Part shown: positions 47,292-59,202 of the stretch, piece by piece | Layout: every line of letters begins with the position of its first letter | Numbering within the stretch: the first letter of the stretch is position 1 | Source: Collybiopsis luxurians FD-317 M1 | Lineage: Eukaryota; Basidiomycota; Agaricomycetes; Agaricales; Omphalotaceae | Assembly (NCBI GenBank): GCA_000827265.1 | Contig: KN834766.1 | Location: 76,732-140,731, forward strand | Direction of reading: 5' to 3' | Length of the DNA stretch: 64,000 bases | Position numbers and translations under genes: made by a program | The notes under the pieces: model-generated | What the model was told of the DNA's origin: nothing | What the model saw: only the letters and a program-made list of their open reading frames with translations | The model's database searches: none

Positions 47292-47859
47292 TTGCCTCAC
47301 AAGTAAATGCAAGAGATCTTCGAACCAGCTTGAATATGTATTGATTACCAATAGATATGCACTGTTCATCTTGTCTCAGCTAGACAAATAGAGTCATTGA
47401 CAGTAACGGATGTAAGCGTTCTCATTCATGCTGGAAATTGCAACACATTCAATTGCCTATTGCTTGAACAGTAAATCTCCTACTTTTGGTTCTGAAACAG
47501 CTGATCAGGTCTAAGTCGAGTCAAGGTCTGGAAAACAGAATCCAGCACACTCTCTCCGAGTACTCATTGCCAAGTACTACATGTACACAGACTCTGCATG
47601 CATTGTGTATGCTTACAGGATTTGGAATATGCCAATATTAGATCTGGACAAGGGGTGTGCTGCACAACACGATGTTGAGGGGGAGGGGGTCCAGGGACCC
47701 TTATGACCCAAAGGTACAACTTACATTTCCTGTATATAGAACTATAAAATGAAGCCAAAGAACAAGTTCAATAGTATCTCACAAATATCTTGCGTAATCT
47801 AAACTGCTCCAGACTACAGGATCCAAAGAAATTATGGAAGATTAGATTTTGGGATCAGT
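47292..47859. other. Spacer between the unit C gene and the DUF6534 array
   Basis: No gene is recognised. Short frames match no known family. Confidence 0.45.
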
Positions 47860-48470
47860 AGAAGCTCAAGCTTTACGCATAGGTAGGCAATATGGACATG
47901 GGTAATTCTGTGCCTAGATGATATGTCAACATCTTCCAGCCTTCTTCCAGCATTGGAACATTGTACTAAATTGCCCAATGAGCAGCTCATAAATCATAGC
48001 CACAGTCATCCCAGTATTTATGGTTTCCACAATGAATAGATAGAGAACCTAAACCTTCAGCATATGTTTAATTGTTGTTGCAGTATCCACATACAAAGAA
48101 TTGAATCCAAGTTTGGTCCCTGGCAACCATGGCGATTGTTATCCACACCTAACAGCAGAGGCAATTGGCAGGGCCGCTAACCTCTTGTAGCCTTGATAAT
48201 AGGTAATTACCTGCAAATGATTCAGTTAATCACATCAGCCTTGTAGAGAGGCTGGTTTGTTAAATGTATGAACCTGCGGGAGAAGTACCTGGGTCCCATT
48301 GCATGTCAAGGTGAAATGTAAACCAGCAGTGATTTGGCATACATCATACAGAAACACATTCAAATTGATGCCAAAATAATATGGTCCCAGCCTGTGAAAC
48401 AGTCAAGTTATTGCTTGGTTAGCTTTAGGAAGGATACTTACACTAATGGTGGAGTAGGAGGAAGGGCCAT
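47860..48470 (-). pseudogene. DUF6534 membrane protein, 5' part only
   Basis: ATG 48468-48470 begins MALPPTPPLV, followed by an intron and LGPYYFGINLNVFLYD, the usual opening of this family. A later exon reads VLYLFIVETINTGMTVAMIYE and LLIGQFST. After this the match breaks down: the STPIQ..FYAWR, GMKNTDD and LPKLYSN parts seen in the neighbours are absent. This is a truncated copy of the family arrayed to its right. It may express a short product but looks dead. Confidence 0.65.
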
Positions 48471-49618
48471 TCCACTGGAAGAAGAGAAGCAATAGAAGAT
48501 CTGGGGTAAATTGTGTTTTGGGTATATTTTTAAAGTCAGACTCATATGGGCACAAATTATAACAAGATTTGGCAGTGTGCTTCTCCGAATTCAGGTAAAA
48601 TGAAAATATTCTGAGCTCTGAACTCGGATGAATCCACCAGCCAATCAACGGTACCACTTTATACTATTGTTTCACATTTATTTGTTATTCTACGGTATAT
48701 ATGGCGCGTATATACGAAATAGAGACCAACCGTTCCGATGCTCCCAATTCAGTCTGTACGAAATAACCTACCTTCGAACCTTATTAATAAAACCTACCTT
48801 TGCAAGCATTTGTCTCCTCGGATGGCCTTCCCCTTCCCCGCCATCTTCGTTTGGATATTTACGCATAATCTAGATTATACAGTGAGTCTTCGATGAATGC
48901 AACACGCACCGCGCATGCAGGACGCACCGGCATCTTATAGTCCTCCTGCTAAATCCAACTCCGACAGGTGTCCTAAATAAAACGTCCTTTCTGGAGGTAA
49001 ATAGATTGTGCGTCCGTCATCTCTCCCCTTGTCGGTAACTGTTAGCGTTCCTGCGACTAGCCCATCCACCACTATCACAAATACTGTTCCAATTATTATG
49101 TTCAGCACTGGCACACCTGCCAGAGACGATGCTAAAACGAAATGAACTTCAGAAGCAACTGGTCTACGAGACTCCAGACAGCATAAAAATAAATAATACT
49201 TTCTGGAGCATTCATTGTTACTTTCAGTTTATCATCACTTCCCAAAACTTTTAGTGAACATTCCAGCTAAGTCTTGAGGTCATTTTAATTATGTATTTGA
49301 GTTGTTGGGATGGACGAGGTTCTTTGATGACTATTGAACACTAGTCAAATCGATTAAATACTATCAATGGTAGAACAGAATCCTCTTCTGCATCAGGATT
49401 GGTATAGAGTTTCTTCCATCAAGTTGGATAGACTTGACTTAAGAAGTTATCTCAGCTCCAAAATCTGATCGAAAACTAGACTCTACTTTTAATTCAATCC
49501 TTCTCTTGCTTGTTTTGATAGTCATCTGATTGTCTTTCAAATAGCCAATCTAATGGCTGAAAGCGCTCCCGAACCTGGTGCAAATAAGTGTGAGATCATT
49601 GAGAGTATAACCAGGGTT
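48471..49618. other. Intergenic, 1.15 kb
   Basis: This is the promoter side of the truncated copy and then the 3' side of the next DUF6534 gene. No other feature is recognised. Confidence 0.45.
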
Positions 49619-51419
49619 TTACTGTCTAGCCTCCCTATGCGAGCTCTCTTGAGTATCCAGATCGAATAATTCACTGTCTAGTGAAGTCGTTTCTGTCCGG
49701 GACTGAGAAAATTCAATGTGCCGTTGCTTATACTCAAATGCATGTAACCTGAATTGCAATAACCACTTACAATTGAGTGTCGAAAGGCTATTGATTGTGA
49801 AGGAGTGCCGATAGTAGCAGCCTGCCTAACCCCCAAGTTTTCCATGAGCAGAATATTATCCTGAGATTGTTCAATGGCAACTCGCACGGTCCCTTTCCGT
49901 GCATTGAGTGTAGAAACAATAGCATTGCTGTATAGCTTTGGAAGCACAAAGTCAAACGTGAAGCATCTGTTTGAGAATCCCTGTCAAGATCAGCAGACTT
50001 AAACATCTAAACTTGAATGAGAGGCTGACAAGGCACTGTTCGGAAGGGTAAGAAAAAGGACATTATCAAGGATAGCAAAGGTCTGAGTGACAGCGCCTGT
50101 TTGAAGCGTGGCTAGAGGACAAAAGTAAGCTGAAGGGGGATATGTCCTCAACACAAATGACTTACTTCTGATGATGCGGTCGATCACATCATCGGTGTTT
50201 TTCATCCCAGTTTTTCGTTTGATCTGCCATAGATCAATAGTTAGAAAAATGCTATAGATATAAACATACCAGGCTTGCAATGAGCGATATACATATAATA
50301 ATATCCGAGGCTGAAAACCGGGAGATCATGTTCCTGAGTTCATAGATAATACTTAAGACACACCTGAAGCACAAATAGACCAAATGATAGCGGGAGGATC
50401 TACCATATGTTTATTAGCATAGCTTTGAGCTCTGTGAACCTGTATCCCAGTCCAGAATCCACCAGCTAGGGAAGAATAAATAAAGACAATCAAAATGACG
50501 TTGAGCAGTATTTACCCATAGATGTAAGGGATGACAGGCATATCAATGCCGGTATCCAATTACTTGCAATAACCACATGAATTCTCCAGGCATAAAAGAG
50601 TTGAACTGGTACGGATATAGCTGTCTAAAGTTTGGGTAAGTAAACACAGTCTTGGAAAACACTATATTCAAGTTTTTTTTTACCGCTAAGTAAGGTTCTT
50701 TTGTAGTTCCATGGGTAAGGCGTGAGCTTTTCCAATGGCTTGAATTTACTAGGATCTGCTTACGACCAGGGAGCACTAGAAAGGAAATATAGAAATTAAT
50801 TATCCAATTATGAAGAGGCTCACTTACAGGTTGGAAACTTTGTCATAGGTAAATCTGTACCTGGAAGAATAAAAATACTGATTAGCAATTTCCAACTCAC
50901 TGACCATGTCCAGACTTTTACCAAATTGTCCGACGAGCGGCTGATAAATTGTGGCTAAAATCATGCCGGAATTTATAGTCTCTATGGCGAAGAGATAGAA
51001 AACCTGAAAGCCGACCGCTCGAAATCTGTTTCAATGTCAAATGTAATAGTCACCTACAAAAAGGCGGAGCAAAAGTCGATCGCTGGAAACCATTCTGATC
51101 ATTGATCAACCCTCTTACAAACGCAGATGACGGACCTCTTGTAACCCTGATAATATATCAATGTCTGCCTCAAGATAGATTAGTTGTTGAGAGGTTAATA
51201 GGTGACCAAGACTTATGAACCTGCAAGGCAAGCACCTGGGGCAAATTGTATATTGATAAGAAAAGCAGGTATCGCTTCACTCACTCCATAGAACAGAGTA
51301 TTCAAAACAACACCAAAGTAATATGGTCCCAAGCTACAAATTGCCTCTTGATCAGGTTTTGGACTTGAAACTTAACATGCATGTACCTACACCAGCTGTG
51401 GAGTGGCAGGAGAGGTCAT
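49619..51419 (-). CDS. DUF6534 membrane protein 1
   Basis: Start ATG 51417-51419 (MTSPATPQLV); stop TAA 49619-49621 after DSELFDLDTQESSHREARQ. Many short exons are readable: an LGPYYFG exon, VFYLFAIETINSGMILATIY-like text, the KRKTGMKNTDDVIDRIIR loop, LQTGAVTQTFAILDNVLFLT and FDFVLPKLYSNAIVSTLNAR with a polar tail. These are the DUF6534 landmarks: six to seven helices, then a conserved loop and the KLYSN..LNAR box near the C-terminus. The protein should be an integral membrane protein of unknown function. A TTTATAAA box lies about 70 bases upstream (near 51490). Exon borders were not all checked, but no stop was found in the readable exons. Confidence 0.75.
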
Positions 51420-52146
51420 TAGCGAAGAAGGAAAATAGAAATCTGGGGCAAAGATCTGACCGTCTTGATCTAGACTCTAATGACGTTTATAAATCCCGAG
51501 TAGTCAGGCCATCAGCTAGTTTTAACATTGCGCGCTTATTGCTATCGGCGGACGTACTAGTAGCTCCAAAATTAAGTTTAGATAAGAGACGTCTATGGGA
51601 CTATACCCGCTATGGATGTATCAATCTATCCATATTTTAAGCCGGGCCACGTCTATCAGTCAGCAGTCGGGAAGGATTTCAATCAGTAAAATCACTAAGC
51701 TAAGTTCGGTCGGACTCCACAAGCTCACCGTGCTGCTCACCCGCTGGTCCTGGAAAATTCTCTACCCCAGTGGTGACACTCGGACACCCCACACCGAGAG
51801 GCGTCGTTTATCCTTTATATGCGTTTCAGCTTTTCTCGCAAATCCATACTTGAAATTCACGCCCCTATCTTGAACTAGCCTTGCCTGAAGGGTCCATGTT
51901 CGAAGCAGCTCTGAGTATCCGAACAGAAACTTAAGGTCCGCTCTCTCCTCGTGAGGACGTAAGGATCACAATGACTCTGAGACCCAGATACACCCAAAAC
52001 ACGGCGGTATAAACGCTTGATCTCAGTCAGCTCAGGAATGCCAGTTTCCATCGCCAAATTCTTTCACTTATCCCAACTAAACCGACTATATCACCCATTT
52101 TGAACCAGATACTAATAAGTAGAAAGAATAGATTGTAACTACTAGA
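51420..52146. other. Spacer between two DUF6534 genes
   Basis: Contains the promoter of the gene ending at 49619 (TATA-like box near 51490). No other gene is recognised; the plus-strand ORFs here have no family resemblance. Confidence 0.45.
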
Positions 52147-54078
52147 TTAGACGGCCTGTATATGCTCGACTTCCGGATGTTTGCTCTCAACGGATTGAGT
52201 AGTCCCACTGCCATCCGCCGAGCCAGTTTCCAGCGCTCTTACCTATACAATAGACTTGAGCAGAAAGTTTATGGTCGAATGTAACGTAGAAGCTCACCGA
52301 AGCTTTAGTAATAGAATATGATACGTCGTCGCCGAAGAGTGCATTGTGGATGTTCTGGACCAGGTTGCTGTTGTAGGGAGCAGGACGAGCGTTGAAGGTA
52401 GCAATCAAGATATTACTGAAAGATGCAACCCAAATTAGAGAAACAAGCTTCGTTAGTGGATCAACGTACGTGTAGAGCTTCGAAAGTCCAAAGTCCCAGA
52501 CGAAGTTTCTACATGAAATGTTAATTGCGTGATAGAGGAAATTAGCAGTCAGCTATTAGCTTACATCGTGTTTTCCTGTCATTATTAGAAACGTAACTGA
52601 GTAGAATCCCAAGCAAGTTCAAAGCATACATACCGGCTATGGGCGAGTAAAGTGATTCAAATCAGTACATCGCTTGTAGACCCTGAAGTAATTTCAACAT
52701 ACCTGAGTCACAAACAGAACGACATCCAGGATGGCGAAGATTGCTGTGAGAACACCCGTTTGGATCGTGACTGAAGGGGGAGATAATGAGAGTTTGAGAG
52801 ACTCGTGATTTGGGGAACTTACCCTGAATCGCTCTAGTGGTCGAGTGAACACTGTGCGGGCTTTTCCTACGGTTTCGGAGCTAGAGGGGTATTAAGGGAT
52901 GGGATCATGAGTGACAGAAAGTCAAGGTTACCATGATGAACGTCAGAGCCATCGTCATGAAACAGTCAGCGGCTGTGGTGAATGAGGACCAGACGATGCC
53001 GGGGTGGTTAATCTGGCATAAGAGGGTGGTCATCAAACAGTCCATCATTGGCAGTACCTTCATAAACATACCTCCACTTTTCGCAAATACGTCTTGACCA
53101 AGATCACAGTCACACCTGTCCAATATGCTCCGGCTATGCAGCAACAGCCATTAATGAGAATACGAGAAATCGGCATCAAAGGGGCACCGACCGATGGATC
53201 CAATTGCACAGACAGAAATTGCCAAGGGCATCCAGATGCTACGGGTGTTGACATAAATTCGCCAAGCAACAAAGATCTGGTTCAAGGGGTTGAGTTGGCT
53301 TTTCATTAGTGACGACCATTACCGACCTGCATGGGAGTACTGATCAAGCTTGTTACGAAGGGCTCTGTTCGCCTTTGAATTAAGGCACAAAAACTCCAAA
53401 AAACAAGACGTACGAGCAGGCAGATCTAGGGATAGCTGTCTGTCAGCGCCAGCGAGACGGATTTGGCCATAAGTTTAGAACGTACATGTCGGAAAGAATG
53501 TCAGAGCCGCAGGGGTAGCTGGAAAGTATGGTTAGGTTGAACAGGGCTTTTGCGACTGGTACTAAAGTACGTACCATATTGTGACATCAAAGGCTCCCAA
53601 ACGATAGCTATTCCGAATCCTGTATTAAAAGTTTCCAAAATAAATAGATACAAAACCTGTGAAACGAGTCGTCAGGTAGAATGCACCAGAAGGAAATGGA
53701 TGTAACGGACAAAGAGTCGTATCCATGTCTTGTCCCTGTTAAGAAAAGTACTGAGAATCGCGCATACAGTAGTTATATGAAAAAGAATTTACGTGCGGAA
53801 GGTTTCCCAGTAGTGCCAGAACTATCAAGAAATCATTATGCGGGTGTAAAGACCACGCCTAGGTCGTTAGCGTACCTGCACGATGAGAGCCTACAGTCGC
53901 AGAGTGTCAGACACGTCAATGGTAAGCTACTGCAGTATCGTGTCACGTACTCCTTCCATTCCAATGTTGAGCATTACTCCCAGGAGAAAAGGTCCCAAGC
54001 TACGCAAGAATCAGTAAGAATCAACTAAAGATAATATTGCTCCAATTACACGAGTTTCGGATCCGGTCCATCAGCCAT
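52147..54078 (-). CDS. DUF6534 membrane protein 2
   Basis: ATG 54076-54078 begins MADGPDPKLV, and the first intron joins to LGPFLLGVMLNIGMEG. Further exons read ALIVQ, FWHYWETF, DKTWIRLF, VLYLFILETFNTGFGIAIVW (then EPLMSQY), IYVNTRSIWMPLAISVCAIG, GAYWTGVTVILVKTYLRK, INHPGIVWSSFTTAADCFMT and NILIATFNARPAPYNSN. The tail is VRALETGSADGSGTTQSVES, ending at TAA 52147-52149. This is the most diverged of the array: it has IATFNARP where the others have STLNAR. It shares the same exon plan. It is divergently arranged with the gene at 54757, with 678 bases between their start codons. Confidence 0.75.
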
Positions 54079-54756
54079 TTCAAGAGATATTCTCTCGTAG
54101 CGAGAAGTTGAGACTCTTAAGATAAAAAAAAAAGATGGGATAATTGATCATCCGTAGTTTAAATACCGACTTGGTGTATTATCAGGCACTTTTTGACCCG
54201 CTCTATGGGAGATGAGTTTTATCTCACTGCAAAGGGACAACCGCCTTTTGACGCAATGCTCGGGTGAAATCTGAATTCATGCCATCTCCCCTCTTCGGGA
54301 GAAGTGAAATCCTATTAATAACAGGGATGACCGCCGTGGAGTTGTCAAGGGCCGAGCAATTTAAGTACGAGACTAGCCGAAGAAAGTCCACCGATATCAG
54401 CTCGGACAGCCCCAGGAACTCAACCCAATAGAATACTATAGAGTGCAAAAAAGACGTTGGAGCAATTTGTTGACTTCAATCCTTCTCATCTTCCCGTCAT
54501 TGGGCGCCCTTAGTCTGGATCAGAAACTGACTGTCTTGTTAGTGTCGCGAGTTTCTTTTCTTTGTATCAATACAAATGGCCGTATGACGGTATATATCAA
54601 AACGTAACAGACACTGCCCTCATAAACGTCTCCAAGTGCCGTTGACATCGATCCGATGGCTCGGTCTTAAATAGCCAACGCGATCACCAGTCGATTTTTT
54701 TTCCTTCAGGCCTCAGCAGCGATACCGATACCCAATCTACTTCTTTTTCTCATGCG
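54079..54756. promoter_or_regulatory. Shared divergent promoter region of two DUF6534 genes
   Basis: The 678 bases lie between start codons pointing away from each other. TATTTAAA (minus strand, near 54160) lies about 85 bases before the left gene, and TTAAATAG (near 54668) about 90 bases before the right gene. The same spacing is seen before the genes at 51419 and 63558, which supports these as core promoters. Confidence 0.45.
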
Positions 54757-56650
54757 ATGGCCTCCCCACCCACTCCACAGTTGGTGTAAGTACCTTAGCT
54801 TGCTTCTGGCTCATTGATAAGGAATTGACGAAGATAAACTGGACTACCCAATACCCCGCAGATTAGGGCCATATTACTTTGGCGTAGCTTTGAATACTTT
54901 TCTATACGGTGTAAGAGTTAAATGACGGCCGAGCTTACATTTTCCTATTGACGTGAAATCCGGTCCTGTGTAGGTTCTGGTGCTTCAGGTTCGTATACCT
55001 TTTGTAGCAAACCTAAACTTTCGGCAATTAACCTCGCTCGATTCAAGGCGGTGATATACTATCAGGGTTACAAGAGGTCGGTGATTATTTACTAATGAGT
55101 TCGATTAATGTCTTGAACAATTTTTTAGGGATCACACTTGGCTTCGCTTCTTCGTAAGTGGATATATGCTCTGGAGTTGTTTTATTATGCTGAGATTCGC
55201 CTCGAAGGTTCTCTATTTGTTCGTTGTAGAGACCGCAAACACGGGAATATGTGTGGCCATGATCTACGAGCCCCTTGTCGGACAGTTTGGTACGCGTATT
55301 AATCCTTGCCTTTTAGACGGGAGGTTATTGATGAGAATGGGCTCACCTTCTAGGTACTGATAAACCTATGACGCTGTTTCCTGTCTGTGCGTGAGCTTCT
55401 ACCAATGTATAGACTCTGCTTTCAATAATCATTTTTCTTCTAGTGCTTGCAGGTCGTAAGTAAAAATCTACGATTTAAGTGGTAAAGTGACTCACGCCCG
55501 TTTCCACTTCCCGCAGAACCTTTCCTGGAGGTAAGAACATATTCAGTAGAGATCGATTCATGTTTTCACGCGGCCTACAGACAGCGATATCTGCCCCCGT
55601 TCAATTCTTCTATGCTTGGCGAATAAGTGTCATCATGAAAAGCTATTGGGTGCCAACGCTCATTTGTCTTGCATCCTTGGCCTCCGTGGGTAAGCACCCT
55701 TTGACATAGCATTTGTTCACCGTCTGACATGATCACCTGTATCTTCGCCTAGCCGGTGCATACTGGACTGGTATTGAAGTTCACAACGCACACAGCTATA
55801 TCAACAAGCACATAGTTAATAACCCCGCTCTTATTTGGTCTACTTGCGCGGCAGGTATGCTCTCATTGTACCGTACAAGATCAGGTCCTTTCCAATCGTG
55901 ATATAGGTTCGGATGTCATAATAAGTGTAGCGCTCATCTGGAGCTTGGTACGCATCTATATATTCCTGCGAAATAACCTTCTTGAAGCTCATTGACATCG
56001 TAGATAAGAAGGAAAAGTGGCATTCGGGCCACGGATGATTCAATCAATCGTATAATTCGAAGTAGGTTTTTGGAATATCGCTGCGTTTTCATCTAGCCTT
56101 AACTTTCTATCATCAAGTGACCGTTCAAACCGGTGTTATCACAGGAATTTTTGCTATCCTCGATATCGTTCTTTTCCTTACTCTTCCCAACAGTACTTTG
56201 TCAGACTTTCTCTCTTACTCATATGGAGCGTCCTTTGACCTTGAGTTTGAACAGGAGTTTTACGTTTGACTTTGCTCTTCCGAAGTTATACAGCAATGCC
56301 CTTCTCTCCACCCTCAATGCACGTGCCGGAATGGTGAAGGTAGCACTTGACCATACTCAGGATAATGTCCTGTTCTCCGCGCAGCGTCCGGCAAGACTGG
56401 TAGGTGTCAATTAGATCAATCGTAATAGCAAGACTGACATCTTTCGAAGTCAACTGGCGGACGGTCTTCTGCACCTGAAACTTCAAGAGTTGTCTTTACC
56501 AAGCCATATGTGAGAAATATCAACATGCCCTGATGTCTTGGCTACTAACCAATAGCTTCTTAACAGTCCCAGACAGATTTCATTGACATGCACCCTGAAG
56601 TGCTTAGCGATCGTGATACTGAAACGGGTTTGTATAGGGAGCCAAAGTAA
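54757..56650 (+). CDS. DUF6534 membrane protein 3
   Basis: The exon series can be read almost completely: MASPPTPQLV, LGPYYFGVALNTFLYG, VLVLQ, AVIYYQGYKR, DHTWLRFF, VLYLFVVETANTGICVAMIY (then EPLVGQF), TDKPMTLFP, APVQFFYAWRISVIMKSYWV, AGAYWTGIEVHNAHSYINK, SDVIISVALIWSL, IRRKSGIRATDDSINRIIRS, VTVQTGVITGIFAILDIVLF, ALPKLYSNALLSTLNARAG and SQTDFIDMHPEVLSDRDTET, ending GLYREPK and TAA 56648-56650. At least twelve introns of about 50-60 bases have GT-AG ends. This is a complete DUF6534 protein with about seven helices and a cytosolic acidic tail. The function is unknown. The tail shares DRDT(E/A)..GLYREPK with the gene at 61643. Confidence 0.85.
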
Positions 56651-57349
56651 AAACCCGCATATTGATCAATCTATATGTACATTAAGTAGCTGTTTGATAG
56701 TTGTTTCTTCCCGCTGTTCTGTATCTCTTTGGAATTAGGTATTTATGCAACCGGGTACATTTGTTGGATAGAAAGGACGAAAAGCTGGCAAAAAGGTCTA
56801 TGCTCAAATCTCAACGGCGACCGAGTCACCGACGCCGACTGTGGGTACTATCAATCGATGAATTGAAAATTTTAGTACGCGGTGAGCCCGGGATCCGCTG
56901 CGTTGAACCCGTCTGCTTTCGGCACTGAGCCGAAACCGAAAACCACTTGGTCGTTAGTTCGCACGTCCACCTCAAACGCCACTGAGTAGAGGTTTACAGG
57001 CAGTATGTCTAAACAGGACTTTGCCATTCTTGAGAAATTTACAGGCTCATTTAGCTCAGGAACGAGGGGGCGATAGCCTTACCCGAAACGGTTCAAAGCA
57101 CTGACGCCGCTTGGTACCGAATACGCCCCAATGAGAAGCTAAAGTTCGAGAAAGGCTCGAGCGAGATTTTGCCCGAAGTAGCCATTCTACTATAGTTGGT
57201 GCATACTAGGTCTTTGAGTCCCTGCTCTTCTCCGCCGTCAAAATCGCTGCAGCATAATCTACGGGCTTCAAATCTATCCATGTCAAGGAAATTTCTGGGT
57301 CTGCTCATGTCCTATTGCCTACTTGCCTCCCTCTGGTTGCAATAGTAAG
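56651..57349. other. Intergenic, about 700 bp
   Basis: No gene is recognised. Short ORFs on both strands show no family resemblance. Confidence 0.4.
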
Positions 57350-58958
57350 TAATGTGCTTGATAGAGACCTATGGAATGAGCTTGGCCCTGGACGGAGAAT
57401 CGTTGATGAGTTGTAAGGTACCCTCCTTGCTTCTGTCTATGCTACTTAGCACAGTGTTGACGAACGATACAATTCTGACAGTGCAAATGCCCACTATATC
57501 GGCTTGACGGTGTACTTCCTTACAGTCAGGAACCTGGAGACGAGGCACATCTGGGGCCTCTCGACATAATGACTGCTTCCTTGATACCGCAACGACAGGT
57601 AATTCTATATGTCTAGCAAAATGAGAGACTCTTCCTCGATCTTGCCTTTCATTTGAATCTCATCTTAGGTGACCTCAGTGACGAGAACGACATTGTTCTA
57701 GAGTCGGTCCCGGTCAGTATCTGCAATGAAAGAACTAAGTGCGCTGACGCGAAACGTCGGATCGCCTCTTCCCGAACGGTCTCCTGTGCCTTGCGAAGAG
57801 AAAGCGAATAATTCATATATATCGACTGTAGGGAAGAGAACTATACAGTGGGTACTTAAAGTGCTTCCGATATTGACTATGTAGCACAGGGTGGATAAGT
57901 GACGGTCTCATCCTCGGTCAGGGAAACTTCAAACCACTAAATGTTTGACTAAGTACGGATTGTAACTTGTAAGTATAGTCAATGCGGGTTCAGAGCAGGT
58001 TGGCTCAGTCTAGAACGTTTTGACATGCAAAGACTCTATCAAGAGATGAGTAGCTGTCGTGTTACCCTGTATTCCTAGTATGTATAAGCTTTACTCTACT
58101 TTACCTTTCATTTTAAATGTCGTCAGCTACGTGGCTCCAGGCACGGTCTTCTTCTGTAAATGAGCTGGCTGAACGGCGGGATGAACATTCAATGTGCCTG
58201 GTCATTACTCGCTCTAGAAACGGTACCGTACGTATTCCGTCTCGACGAAGAACTTTTTCAGTCTCTGAGCTTTTATGAGTGATCCTGAAAGCTCAACATT
58301 TGTCATCAGTACGCAAGATCTTCGCTCTGTTGTCCAAACATTTAAGTCGGTTTTTAGCTGACATTGCCACTCAAGTCAAAATTCAATATTCAATGGCAAA
58401 CGTGCAGTCTATTAACGTATGTTCGGCGGTGAGACTAACTCCCCCTACTGAAAGTATGTATTTTGAAAAATTGAATAGCGAGCTGAACGCTCTACGATTC
58501 CATCGTGTCTTGTTCGTTCGGCCCTAGATTCCATTGACCAGATGCATTTTCCGGGTTCGCATGTTCTTATCTAGCGGCTTTCTCTTCATTTCTAGTTTTA
58601 CAATTTATCGCTACAGGACCCGGAAAGCCTTACCCCGAATGCAACTCAGGTATCTCATGTTCATCATTTTCTAGTTATCAATTTTCCGCAATTCATCGGC
58701 GAAATCCATACCATTCTGGGTTTTCATAGAATTCCATCATGTTCTTGAGTTTCTGATTATATTTATACTGATTACGTCGAAATATATATGTTCATCACCT
58801 CAGCGACATATACATCGCAACCACCTTCTTCAACTTCTGATATCCGGACAGATGATTTTACCTATCCTCGGATCCTGGATGATTCGCATAAACGGCGATT
58901 TGTGCCGCGGCTTCATGTGAAGGTCGACTGGACGAGGAAGAGCTACATTCGTCCTTAG
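57350..58958 (+). CDS. Possible multi-exon gene, unknown product
   Basis: Several short exon-like stretches end in GT donors and start after AG acceptors in a compatible order. They are LDRDLWNELGPGRRIVDEL (57358-57414), QEPGDEAHLGPLDIMTASLI (57528-57598), GDLSDENDIVLESVP (57671-57713), TWLQARSSSVNELAERRDEH (58130-58190) and a last exon at about 58803-58958 with SDIRTDDFTYPRILDDSHKR and VDWTRKSYIRP, ending in TAG 58956-58958. The last exon has the look of a real C-terminus. No domain is recognised and phases between all parts were not proved. It could also be a decayed gene. Confidence 0.35.
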
Positions 58959-59202
58959 TCAGCCTGAAGCAAAACAGTGTTTACTCGTACAAATCGATGC
59001 AAGTATTATCACTGATATGTTTTCTTCCCTGGCATGCGACCATACACAGTTGAGAGATTATCACCGCGGGACATAAATATATGCAGATGCATTAATCAGT
59101 GCTGAACGTTCCCGACGAAGGAGATTGGGAGACTGGAAACGTGCTTGATATGTACATATACAGCTGGATAGGTCTTTGAAAGTACATAGGCACAGTGCAA
59201 AA

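Noticed and set aside
53681..54028. 115-codon open frame on the plus strand
   Set aside because: It lies antisense to several readable exons of the DUF6534 gene at 52147-54078 and has no family resemblance.
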